Part shown: piece by piece, positions 36,184 to 43,966 of the stretch | Position numbering within the stretch: position 1 is the first letter of the stretch | How the letters are laid out: every line of letters begins with the position of its first letter | DNA from: Ignavibacteria bacterium | GTDB lineage: Bacteria; Bacteroidota; Ignavibacteria; Tepidaquicellales; Tepidaquicellaceae | Length of the DNA: 64,000 nucleotides | Assembly: GCA_019694675.1 (NCBI GenBank) | Contig: JAIBBK010000087.1 | Span: 1-64,000 of the forward strand | Direction of reading: 5' to 3' | Program-made: the position numbers and the translations under genes | Notes under the pieces: generated by a model | Databases searched by the model: none | Told to the model about the DNA's origin: nothing | The model's input: the letters and a program-made list of their open reading frames with translations, nothing else

Positions 36184-36552
36184 ATGATTGAATCATACAT
36201 TCCTATATTCATAATCATTGCTATCGCAGTGATTTTTGCAGTTGTCAATGTCAACTTGTCTTCTTTGCTCGGCCCGAAGAGGCCGAACCGGGAGAAGCTT
36301 TCAACATACGAGAGCGGTGTAGAACCTGTAGGTACGGCACATGAGAGGTTTTCGGTGAAATTCTATATGGTCGCAGTGCTTTTTATATTGTTCGATATTG
36401 AAGTGGTATTTTTGTTTCCGTGGGCTGTATCATTTTTGAACCTTGATCCGGCAAAGATGGTTTATTCGTTCACCAGCGCAATGGTATTCATCGTGATACT
36501 TCTTGTAGGATACATCTACATCATAAAGAAAGGGGCACTGAAATGGGACTAG
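36184..36552 (+). CDS. nuoA: NADH-quinone oxidoreductase subunit A
   Basis: Membrane subunit of complex I that ties the peripheral arm to the membrane arm. 122 residues, three membrane spans (about 5-25, 60-82, 90-113), and the conserved loop [20 protein letters not shown]. The acidic pair in [13 protein letters not shown] is present. It overlaps nuoB by ten bases. The 151 bases upstream contain TATAAT at 36105-36110 and TATATTGC just before the ATG; neither is clearly a promoter. Confidence 0.96.
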   Translation: MIESYIPIFIIIAIAVIFAVVNVNLSSLLGPKRPNREKLSTYESGVEPVGTAHERFSVKFYMVAVLFILFDIEVVFLFPWAVSFLNLDPAKMVYSFTSAMVFIVILLVGYIYIIKKGALKWD

Positions 36553-37031
36553 AAGAAAAACTTTCGAAGGACGGATTCGTCACGGCAAAAATTGACGAAC
36601 TCATACGATACTGTCAGAAGAATGCACTTTGGCCTATGCCGATGGGCATCTCCTGCTGTGCCATTGAAATGATGGCGGCCGCAGGACCAAGGTTCGATAT
36701 TTCAAGGTTCGGAAGCGAGGTTTTCAGATTTTCACCAAGACAATCAGATGTCATGATTGTTGCAGGTACCACAACATACAAAATGGCTCAGGTGGTAAGA
36801 AAGATATACGACCAGATGCCTGACCCGAAATGGGTGATAGCCATGGGAGCATGCACTTCAAGCGGAGGCATGTACAGAACATATTCAGTGGTTCAGGGAA
36901 TTGACCTTTTTCTGCCGGTTGACGTTTATGTGGCCGGCTGTCCGCCCAGGCCCGATAATCTCCTTAAGGCGCTTATGACGCTTCAGGATAAGATCTCTTC
37001 GGGAGACAGAAAACCTTTTTCAATAAACTAG
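36543..37031 (+). CDS. nuoB: NADH-quinone oxidoreductase subunit B
   Basis: Holds the terminal iron-sulfur cluster N2, which passes electrons to quinone. 162 residues. The four cluster ligands are seen: Cys38 and Cys39 in [10 protein letters not shown], Cys104 in [11 protein letters not shown] and Cys133 in [10 protein letters not shown]. The gene overlaps nuoA. A T9SS cargo gene follows after 24 bases in place of nuoC. Confidence 0.98.
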   Translation: MGLEEKLSKDGFVTAKIDELIRYCQKNALWPMPMGISCCAIEMMAAAGPRFDISRFGSEVFRFSPRQSDVMIVAGTTTYKMAQVVRKIYDQMPDPKWVIAMGACTSSGGMYRTYSVVQGIDLFLPVDVYVAGCPPRPDNLLKALMTLQDKISSGDRKPFSIN

Positions 37032-37055
37032 TCAGTTAACCCAAAATCCTTCACC

Positions 37056-37991
37056 ATGAAGAAATTAATTTACACACTCGTTATTGCAGTAAGCGCAGTA
37101 GTACTTCTCGGTGCAAATTCCTTTGCCCAGAGAATACTGATAAACGAGGGATTTGAGAATTCCGGCTTCAATTCGGACAGCCTTCCGACAGGTTGGTTCA
37201 AGCTCGACAATGACGGTACAAATCCGAATTATCCGCTTGCAGTCTGGTCTGCAAGAGATTCCGGAGTCAACTTCCCGGGCGTTAATGCAATTATCCATTC
37301 AAGAGCACACACAGGAACCAGAGGCGTCAGCGTTCCCTGGAGAGCCGGAGATCCGGTTGCAGATGACTGGCTCTTTTTGGACAGCACCACCATTCAAACC
37401 GGGGACAGTCTGATATTCTGGATGCTGCTGGGAACACCTGAAGACCTGGCCCTCACCGTTTACATAGACACCATGCAGGTGCACGTATGCAGTGACCAGG
37501 ATCCGAGTCTTTCAATTGCCAAGATCGCCACAATCAGAAGCGAGGATTCGAACAATGTATGGAGGCAGTTCAAGTTCAGCCTTAATCAGTTTGCCGGGCA
37601 AAGGGTCTATCTTGCTTTCAGATACTATATGAACACAACGGTGGACGGCCTGTGGTGCAATATAGATGACATCTTTGTGGGAAACAGAAGCTCCGTAGGC
37701 ATCACGCAGAACGGAACCAATGTACCGGATAAGTTTGCCCTCGGACAGAACTATCCGAATCCGTTCAATCCCACTACAAAGATCAATTTCGATCTTCCCG
37801 TTTCATCAAACGTGAGACTTACAGTGTTCAACAGCCTGGGGCAGGCAGTAGCGAACCTTTTTGAAGGTTACAAGACGGCCGGTTCCTACACCGCAAGTTT
37901 CAATGCGGGCGGACTCTCAAGCGGAACCTATTTCTACAGGCTTGAGACCGAGAACTTCACGGAAACAAAGAAGATGCAGGTGGTCAAATAA
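37056..37991 (+). CDS. T9SS-exported protein with choice-of-anchor-J-like module and type A sorting domain
   Basis: 311 residues. Signal peptide MKKLIYTLVIAVSAVVLLGANSFAQ. Residues about 28-215 look like the jelly-roll module seen in many secreted proteins of this phylum (NEGFENSGFNSDSLPTGW, DDWLFLDSTT, GLWCNIDDIFVG). The last 85 residues are the T9SS C-terminal sorting domain, with ALGQNYPNPFNPTTKI, VRLTVFNSLGQAV and GTYFYRLETENFTETKKM. This shows export through T9SS and cleavage or surface anchoring. It sits between nuoB and nuoC on the same strand and is followed by a strong terminator. No enzymatic residues were found. Confidence 0.93.
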   Translation: MKKLIYTLVIAVSAVVLLGANSFAQRILINEGFENSGFNSDSLPTGWFKLDNDGTNPNYPLAVWSARDSGVNFPGVNAIIHSRAHTGTRGVSVPWRAGDPVADDWLFLDSTTIQTGDSLIFWMLLGTPEDLALTVYIDTMQVHVCSDQDPSLSIAKIATIRSEDSNNVWRQFKFSLNQFAGQRVYLAFRYYMNTTVDGLWCNIDDIFVGNRSSVGITQNGTNVPDKFALGQNYPNPFNPTTKINFDLPVSSNVRLTVFNSLGQAVANLFEGYKTAGSYTASFNAGGLSSGTYFYRLETENFTETKKMQVVK

Positions 37992-38019
37992 GAACCTGCA
38001 GAAGATCTCTTCAGACATT

Positions 38020-38045
38020 AACCCGCTCACTGAGCGGGTTTTTTG
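38020..38045 (+). terminator. Rho-independent terminator after the T9SS cargo gene
   Basis: Stem aacccgctc / gagcgggtt with loop act, followed by TTTTTT. It separates the nuoA-nuoB-cargo unit from nuoC. Confidence 0.9.
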
Positions 38046-38092
38046 TTATTTCAAAAATGATGCTTATTGAGTAAGTTGAGCAAAATTTTTGT

Positions 38093-38569
38093 ATGACAAC
38101 GGAAAGATCAGACCTCATCATCAGTAAGCTAAAGCCCTTTGACGTAGAATTGGCGGATGTGAACGGAAGTCCCGGTTATTATATCCCAAAAGAAAAAGTG
38201 ATCGAAGCGTCCGGCGTCCTGAAAAACGAACTCGGATTCAATTCGCTTGTAGATGCAGTCGGCGTTGACAGGTTCACAAAGAAGGACAGGTTTGAAATGA
38301 TCTACAACCTGGTGAGCATCGAGCACAACGAAAGGATCTTTCTCAAAGTGAGGCTGGATACCAGGAAGCCTTCAATGCCGTCCCTTTCGCAGATTTGGGA
38401 ATCTGCAAACTGGTATGAACGTGAGGCTTTTGATATGGTTGGAATAGTCTTTGAAGATCACCCGGACCTCAGGCGAATGTACATGCCGGAAAACTTCGAG
38501 TATCATCCGCTGAGAAAGGATTTTCCGTTAATGGGGATTCCGGAATCAATCCCCCTTCCAAACAAATAG
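38093..38569 (+). CDS. nuoC: NADH-quinone oxidoreductase subunit C
   Basis: Peripheral-arm subunit of complex I. 158 residues. The 30-kDa subunit signature lies at about 105-150: SANWYEREAFDMVGIVFEDHPDLRRMYMP, then the C-terminal YHPLRKDFPLMG. It is a separate protein, not fused to NuoD. It begins 48 bases after the terminator hairpin, so it needs its own promoter, which I could not pick out with confidence. nuoD follows after 33 bases. Confidence 0.96.
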   Translation: MTTERSDLIISKLKPFDVELADVNGSPGYYIPKEKVIEASGVLKNELGFNSLVDAVGVDRFTKKDRFEMIYNLVSIEHNERIFLKVRLDTRKPSMPSLSQIWESANWYEREAFDMVGIVFEDHPDLRRMYMPENFEYHPLRKDFPLMGIPESIPLPNK

Positions 38570-38602
38570 ACCGGTCAAACACTTTTCAATATTTCGCACA
38601 GT

Positions 38603-39883
38603 ATGCTACTTGAAGAAATCGAGGATCTGAAAAAAGACGATAAGGGCGGACAAAAGAAGTCAAAGATCCTTCAGGCCCTTGAAAACAAAGACCTGAATGT
38701 TCAGTTTGAAGATGCCCTTGGAAATGAAATGGTGCTCAACATGGGCCCTCAGCACCCTGCAACACACGGCGTTCTCAGACTGCTTGTCAGCCTTGACGGA
38801 GAGACCGTAACCAACTGTGTGCCAGAACTCGGCTATCTGCACAGGGGTTATGAAAAGCTTGCCGAGTCATGCAGTTATCACGAGTTCATTCCTCACACAG
38901 ACAGGCTTGACTACCTCTCACCGATGGCAAACAATGTCGGCTATGCATTGGCGGTTGAGAAGCTGCTTCATCTCGACATCCCTGAAAGAGGAAAGTACAT
39001 ACGCGTAATAATTGCCGAACTTGCCAGGATCCAGTCGCATCTGCTTGCAGTCGGCGCGCTTGTAATGGATATCGGAGCCGTCACCCCCTTTCTTTGGGCC
39101 ATTAGGGAAAGGGAAAAAATTCTCGACCTTTATGACATCATCTGCGGTGCGAGGTTCACTACCTCATATACAAGGATAGGAGGTGTTGCACAGGATATTT
39201 CAGACGAGGCTCTTGCAGGTATCAGAAAATTCATAGATGATTTCGGAGAGAACCTTGATGAAATGAGACAGCTTGTTGAGAGGAACAAGATCTTCATAAT
39301 CAGGTGCGAAGGCATTGGCTATCTCTCAAAGGAGAAGTGCATTCAGCTCGGACTTACGGGGCCGCTTATCAGAGCTTGCGGCATTGAAAGAGATCTCAGA
39401 AGAAGTGAACCGTATCTTGTATATGATCAGCTTGATTTCCGGGTACCTACTTATACTGACAGCGATTGCCTTGCGAGGTATTATGTAAGGGTAGAGGAAC
39501 TCGTTGAGTCAGTTAAGATCATCAGGCAATGCCTTGACAAGATCCCGTCAGGGCCGCACAATGCGCTGCAGTCTAAGAAAGTTCTGCCTTCAAAGGACAG
39601 GGTTTACACCAAAATGGAGGAGCTGATCCATGATTTCATGATCATCAACTTCGGAGTAAATCCCCCCGTCGGCGAATCCTACAGTGCAATAGAAGCCTCC
39701 AAAGGAGAACTTGGTTTCTATATCATAAGCGACGGAAGCGGGCATCCGTTCAGAATGAAGATCCGCTCGCCGAGTTTCAGCAATCTTCAGTCCCTTCCGG
39801 ACATGATGAAGGACTGCATGATCTCTGACACTGTCGTGATAATCGGAAGCGTTGATCCTGTTATGGGAGAGGCAGACAAGTAG
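38603..39883 (+). CDS. nuoD: NADH-quinone oxidoreductase subunit D
   Basis: 49-kDa subunit that forms the quinone pocket with NuoB. 426 residues. The N-terminal NMGPQHPATHGVLRL loop (about 47-60), ELGYLHRGYEKLAE and the C-terminal family end (IGSVDPVMGEADK) are all present. The first 40 or so residues are an acidic/lysine-rich extension (LKKDDKGGQKKSK) without known function. nuoE follows after 43 bases. Confidence 0.97.
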   Translation: MLLEEIEDLKKDDKGGQKKSKILQALENKDLNVQFEDALGNEMVLNMGPQHPATHGVLRLLVSLDGETVTNCVPELGYLHRGYEKLAESCSYHEFIPHTDRLDYLSPMANNVGYALAVEKLLHLDIPERGKYIRVIIAELARIQSHLLAVGALVMDIGAVTPFLWAIREREKILDLYDIICGARFTTSYTRIGGVAQDISDEALAGIRKFIDDFGENLDEMRQLVERNKIFIIRCEGIGYLSKEKCIQLGLTGPLIRACGIERDLRRSEPYLVYDQLDFRVPTYTDSDCLARYYVRVEELVESVKIIRQCLDKIPSGPHNALQSKKVLPSKDRVYTKMEELIHDFMIINFGVNPPVGESYSAIEASKGELGFYIISDGSGHPFRMKIRSPSFSNLQSLPDMMKDCMISDTVVIIGSVDPVMGEADK

Positions 39884-39926
39884 TAAACTGCACGGAACCA
39901 TTCCAAAAGAATCTATTTAACCGTAC

Positions 39927-40424
39927 ATGAACAGCGAATATGTTCCTCAGTTCAGTGAGGATGAAATGAAACAAGTAAACCACCACATCTCAAAGTATCC
40001 CAAGCCGATGGCGGCTGTCATGCCTTTGCTCTGGATGATTCAGGAGAAATACGGGTGGATATCTCTGGATGCCATGAAGTACGTTGGGGAGATTCTCAAA
40101 CTCCCTCATGATCATGTGCTTGGCGTTGCAACATTCTACACAATGTATTTCAAGAAGCCTGTTGGAAGAAATCACCTTCAGGTATGCACAAATGTATCAT
40201 GCATGCTCAGAGGCGGGTATGAGATCTTCAATCACATCTCTGACAAACTCGGAATAGCTAACAAGGAAGTCACTCCTGACGGTGTGTTTTCAATTGAAGA
40301 GGTTGAATGTCTCGGCAGTTGCGCGACCGCACCAATGCTTCAGCTTAATAACGAGGAATTCTATGAGAATCTTACAGTTGAGAAGGTTGATCAGTTACTT
40401 GAATCCCTAAAAAATACAAAGTGA
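39927..40424 (+). CDS. nuoE: NADH-quinone oxidoreductase subunit E
   Basis: 24-kDa subunit with the [2Fe-2S] cluster N1a. 165 residues. Ligands Cys87, Cys92, Cys128 and Cys132 are visible in QVCTNVSCML and VECLGSCATAP. N-terminal helical part as usual. nuoF follows after ten bases. Confidence 0.97.
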   Translation: MNSEYVPQFSEDEMKQVNHHISKYPKPMAAVMPLLWMIQEKYGWISLDAMKYVGEILKLPHDHVLGVATFYTMYFKKPVGRNHLQVCTNVSCMLRGGYEIFNHISDKLGIANKEVTPDGVFSIEEVECLGSCATAPMLQLNNEEFYENLTVEKVDQLLESLKNTK

Positions 40425-40434
40425 ATTTCTGACG

Positions 40435-41829
40435 ATGGAGAAGATCATACTAAAAGACATACCCGGCCTCGACAAGATCGACGTTTACATTGCCAACGGC
40501 GGATACTCAGCTCTTAAGAAAGCGCTCAGTGAAATGAGCAAGGATCAGGTGATAGATGAGGTAAAGAAATCGGGTTTGCGCGGAAGAGGCGGCGCCGCGT
40601 TTCCGACAGGAATGAAATGGGGCTTCATGCCTAAGGGTGATGAGAAGCCGAAATACCTTTGCTGTAACGGAGACGAGAGCGAGCCGGGAAGTTTCAAGGA
40701 CAGGGAAATCTTCGAGAAGAATCCTCATCAGTTCATCGAAGGAGCACTGATCGCAGCTTATGCCATCGGAGCCTGCGCCATTTACATTTACATTCGCGGC
40801 GAATACTGGAAATGGATAAACATCATCGAGCGGTGCGTAAAGGAAACCTATGACAAGGGTTTTGCCGGAAAGAACATTCTTGGATCGGGTTTCTCAACCG
40901 AAATATATGTTCACAGAGGAGCAGGCGCTTATATCTGCGGCGAAGAATCCTCCCTGATGAATTCACTTGAAGGCAAACGTGCATACCCGCGGATAAAGCC
41001 GCCATTCCCCGCAGCATTCGGCGTGTGGGGAAATCCGACGACCATAAATAATATTGAGACTCTCGCGAATGTTCCGGAGATCCTGAACAAAGGCGGAGAA
41101 TGGTACAGCAAGATCGGTGAGCCGAAACATCCGGGGACTCTTCTGTTTGGCGTCAGCGGACATGTGAACAGGCCGGGTGTTTACGAACTGCCTTCCGGCA
41201 CGCCTTTGATGACTATCATCAACGATCATTGCGGAGGAGTGAGGGACGGCAAAGAAATTAAGATGGTCATACCGGGCGGTTCATCAATGCCGCCGCTCAC
41301 AAAGGAAGAATGCATGGACATGAAGATGGACGCCGAGAGCCTGAAGGCAGTGGGTTCAGGTATTGGAACTGCCGGGATCATTGTTATGGATGAAGATACG
41401 GATATTGTTGATATACTCAGAAGGATCACGAAATTTTACTATCATGAATCATGCGGACAGTGCACACCCTGCAGGGAGGGTTGCGGATGGATGCTGAAAG
41501 TACTTCAGAGAATAATTGACGGCAACGGAAGGCAGTCAGACCTTGATCTGCTGATCTCCGTGGCGCAGAATATTGAGGGCAACACTATATGCGCATTGGG
41601 AGAAGCCGCGGCATGGCCGGTTAAGTGGACGGTGAAGAAATTCAGAAGCGATTTTGAATCCCGCGTGAAGGATGGCCTGAAGATCTCAACAAAGAATAAA
41701 GTTCACGGATTGAGAAGCTCGGAAGAATATGTTGAAGTGAAGAGAGAAACCGATCCTGTGGTCAGAGAACTGTTCGGCACTGTTCAGGAGAATGTTCACA
41801 ACAAGGAAGTGAAGAGATTCAGCTCCTGA
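40435..41829 (+). CDS. nuoF: NADH-quinone oxidoreductase subunit F
   Basis: 51-kDa subunit that binds NADH, FMN and cluster N3. 464 residues. The NADH-binding glycine loop GLRGRGGAAFPTGMKWGF (about 49-66), the FMN motif CNGDESEPGSFKDRE and the second glycine motif GAGAYICGEESSLMNSLEG are present. The cluster ligands lie in SCGQCTPCREG and NTICALGEA. nuoG does not follow: transcription ends at the palindromic terminator 28 bases downstream. Confidence 0.97.
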   Translation: MEKIILKDIPGLDKIDVYIANGGYSALKKALSEMSKDQVIDEVKKSGLRGRGGAAFPTGMKWGFMPKGDEKPKYLCCNGDESEPGSFKDREIFEKNPHQFIEGALIAAYAIGACAIYIYIRGEYWKWINIIERCVKETYDKGFAGKNILGSGFSTEIYVHRGAGAYICGEESSLMNSLEGKRAYPRIKPPFPAAFGVWGNPTTINNIETLANVPEILNKGGEWYSKIGEPKHPGTLLFGVSGHVNRPGVYELPSGTPLMTIINDHCGGVRDGKEIKMVIPGGSSMPPLTKEECMDMKMDAESLKAVGSGIGTAGIIVMDEDTDIVDILRRITKFYYHESCGQCTPCREGCGWMLKVLQRIIDGNGRQSDLDLLISVAQNIEGNTICALGEAAAWPVKWTVKKFRSDFESRVKDGLKISTKNKVHGLRSSEEYVEVKRETDPVVRELFGTVQENVHNKEVKRFSS

Positions 41830-41856
41830 GTTTTTGGATTTGGAATTGAAATGAAC

Positions 41857-41892
41857 AGGGCACGGAGAATATTCTCCGTGCCCTTTGTTTTT
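41857..41892 (+). terminator. Terminator after nuoF, perfect 28-bp palindrome
   Basis: agggcacggagaat / attctccgtgccct is fully self-complementary (41857-41884) and runs into ttgtttttt. The T-run is on the plus strand side, so it ends nuoC-F; the minus-strand peptidase gene that ends at 41908 may share it. Confidence 0.88.
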
Positions 41893-41907
41893 TACATTAC
41901 AAAACAA

Positions 41908-43749
41908 CTACCTGCTTCCGAGCTGAACCTTCAGCGGCACATTCTCCTCATTTCTCTTCACAATGATCTCAACCTCATCTCCCGGCTTGTATCCGCTCAT
42001 AGCAAACATATAACTGTAAATGTCATTTACTTCCACTTCGCCGAATTTCAGGATCACATCTTCTGCCTTCAGTCCGCCTTTTTCCGCAGGGCTGCCTTCC
42101 TTGACCCCGGAGATCTTCATTCCCGTCCCCGAATATGAATAGTCAGGGATCGTTCCTACATACACTTTTACACTGCCCATTGACCTTCCTTCATTGCTCG
42201 TGGCAATAATCTTCGTGAATTCCGGCTTTGAAGACAGTGTATTCAGCGCCACGGCAACATCATAAACATAGGATGCAACTTTCGCCGCACCGTCACCGTT
42301 GATCAGCGCCACGTCATCGCTCGGAGCATGATAATCTTTGTGCGTGCCTGTGAAGAAATGAAGCACGGGGACATCCTTGCTGTAGAAGCTTGCATGGTCT
42401 GACCTGCCACTGCTCTCTTCGCTGAAAGTGAGCTTGAAGTTATAAGCTGAGTTGAGTGAATCCAGCGCCGGCTTCCAGTAGGGAGAGGATCCCGTACCGT
42501 AGATTATCAGCTTATTATCAGAGAGTCTGCCTATCATGTCCATGTTGAGCATAGCAATGATCTTCCTTCTTTCAAACAGCGGTGATTTGGTGAAGTAAGC
42601 TGATCCGAGAAGACCTGCTTCCTCTCCTCCGAATGCCATGAACAGATAACTTCTTCTGAGATCCTTTCTGTTGGCAGAGAGCTTCTGGGCTATCTCGAGC
42701 ATTCCCGCAGTCCCTGACGCATTGTCGTCCGCACCGTTATGGATCTGTTTGTCAGATCCGCCGTACAACGAACCGTACATTCCGTAACCGAGATGATCCT
42801 TATGTGCGCCGATCACCACAACTTCGTTCTTAAGCAAAGGATCCTTTCCTTCCAGAAAACCAATAACGTTGTCTGTCACAACTTTCACAGCTTTCACATT
42901 GACTTCAATCGAAGCATTGCCGTCAGGGATCTCAAATGAATCCGGTATTTTTGATTCGTTTATCTTATCCTGTATTGACTTAAGGTCATATCCGTTCGCG
43001 CTCAGCAGTTTCGAAACGATCTCCCTCTTACAGCTTACCACCGGTATTCCCGCATCATGAAGCACATTGTCAAAAGTCATTTTTATCAGCTTGTCTTCTT
43101 CCCCCGTGTCAGGGCCGTTGAAGAAGATCACACCGGCGGCTCCCATTTCCTTCGCTTTCATGGCTTTGATCCTGCCGGATTCAAACTGATCGAAAGGGTT
43201 ACTGTGCGGATCCGATCCGCCGGGAGAAAACCTCATGACCAGCAGGATCTTGCCTCTGACGTTCAGAGGATTGCCGTCCTTGTCAGCATAATCATTGTAC
43301 TTGCCGTCAGGAGTGGAGATCCCGTAACCGACAAACGCGAGACCGCCTGAGACACTTCCGCTTGAAGAATAACCGAGCGGCTGAAAATCCTTCTCTATCG
43401 CATAGTCAGTTGCAGTTCCGGAATATCCGATGCTCAGACCGTTCTTTCCGGCAAGCTCAACATGAGTGTACATGTCGAACTCCTGTACATACCCTTTGTC
43501 GCCTCCCGGCTTTATCTTGTACTTTTTGAACTCTTCAATTATGTACTCCTGTGTGAGGTCATCTCCTGCAGTACCCGGAAATCTCCCCTGAAGTTCGTCA
43601 GATGCAAGATATGTGATATGCTTCATCATATCCGGCTTCGTGATATTCTTACTTCCCGGGCCATCACTTGTGATTGTAAATCCTGTGATGAAAACCGCCG
43701 TGACGATCGAAGCGGTCAGTAATTGTATTCGTCTTCTGAATCTCTTCAT
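41908..43749 (-). CDS. M28-family zinc aminopeptidase with PA and PDZ domains
   Basis: 613 residues with a signal peptide or anchor (about 8-28). A PA insert lies at about 150-290, with MRFSPGGSDPHSNPF. The M28 catalytic domain (about 295-510) has the metal ligands His in VVIGAHKDHLG, Asp in NGADDNASG, Glu in FGGEEAGLLGS, Asp in LNMDMIGR and His in HKDYHAPSDD. The C-terminal PDZ domain (about 530-613) contains SGVKEGSPAEKGGLKAEDVILKFG. It would trim peptides in the periplasm or outside the cell. It lies opposite in strand to the nuo genes and is flanked by two terminators. Confidence 0.92.
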   Translation of the reverse strand: MKRFRRRIQLLTASIVTAVFITGFTITSDGPGSKNITKPDMMKHITYLASDELQGRFPGTAGDDLTQEYIIEEFKKYKIKPGGDKGYVQEFDMYTHVELAGKNGLSIGYSGTATDYAIEKDFQPLGYSSSGSVSGGLAFVGYGISTPDGKYNDYADKDGNPLNVRGKILLVMRFSPGGSDPHSNPFDQFESGRIKAMKAKEMGAAGVIFFNGPDTGEEDKLIKMTFDNVLHDAGIPVVSCKREIVSKLLSANGYDLKSIQDKINESKIPDSFEIPDGNASIEVNVKAVKVVTDNVIGFLEGKDPLLKNEVVVIGAHKDHLGYGMYGSLYGGSDKQIHNGADDNASGTAGMLEIAQKLSANRKDLRRSYLFMAFGGEEAGLLGSAYFTKSPLFERRKIIAMLNMDMIGRLSDNKLIIYGTGSSPYWKPALDSLNSAYNFKLTFSEESSGRSDHASFYSKDVPVLHFFTGTHKDYHAPSDDVALINGDGAAKVASYVYDVAVALNTLSSKPEFTKIIATSNEGRSMGSVKVYVGTIPDYSYSGTGMKISGVKEGSPAEKGGLKAEDVILKFGEVEVNDIYSYMFAMSGYKPGDEVEIIVKRNEENVPLKVQLGSR

Positions 43750-43903
43750 TTCTTTTGGCTTTGGTGTTGATTAAACCGCAATTTGCCGAACTCGGATCCT
43801 TCTCAGGATTCAGTTATCGGTAATGAACAACTGCGGCTGTTTATGAACTTTTGTTGCTGATAAACTCTAAATTGAGCGTTGTAAAATCAAGTTACAAAAA
43901 CAG

Positions 43904-43936
43904 AAAGCCCCGGAAGTTCTTCACCTCCGGGGCTTT
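43904..43936 (-). terminator. Terminator of the second beta-helix gene
   Basis: Stem aaagccccgga / tccggggcttt with an 11-base loop, followed on the minus strand by ctgttttt. The minus-strand beta-helix gene ends 31 bases upstream at 43967. Confidence 0.82.
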
Positions 43937-43966
43937 ATTAACCGTTCTTATGAACTGCAAAGCTGA

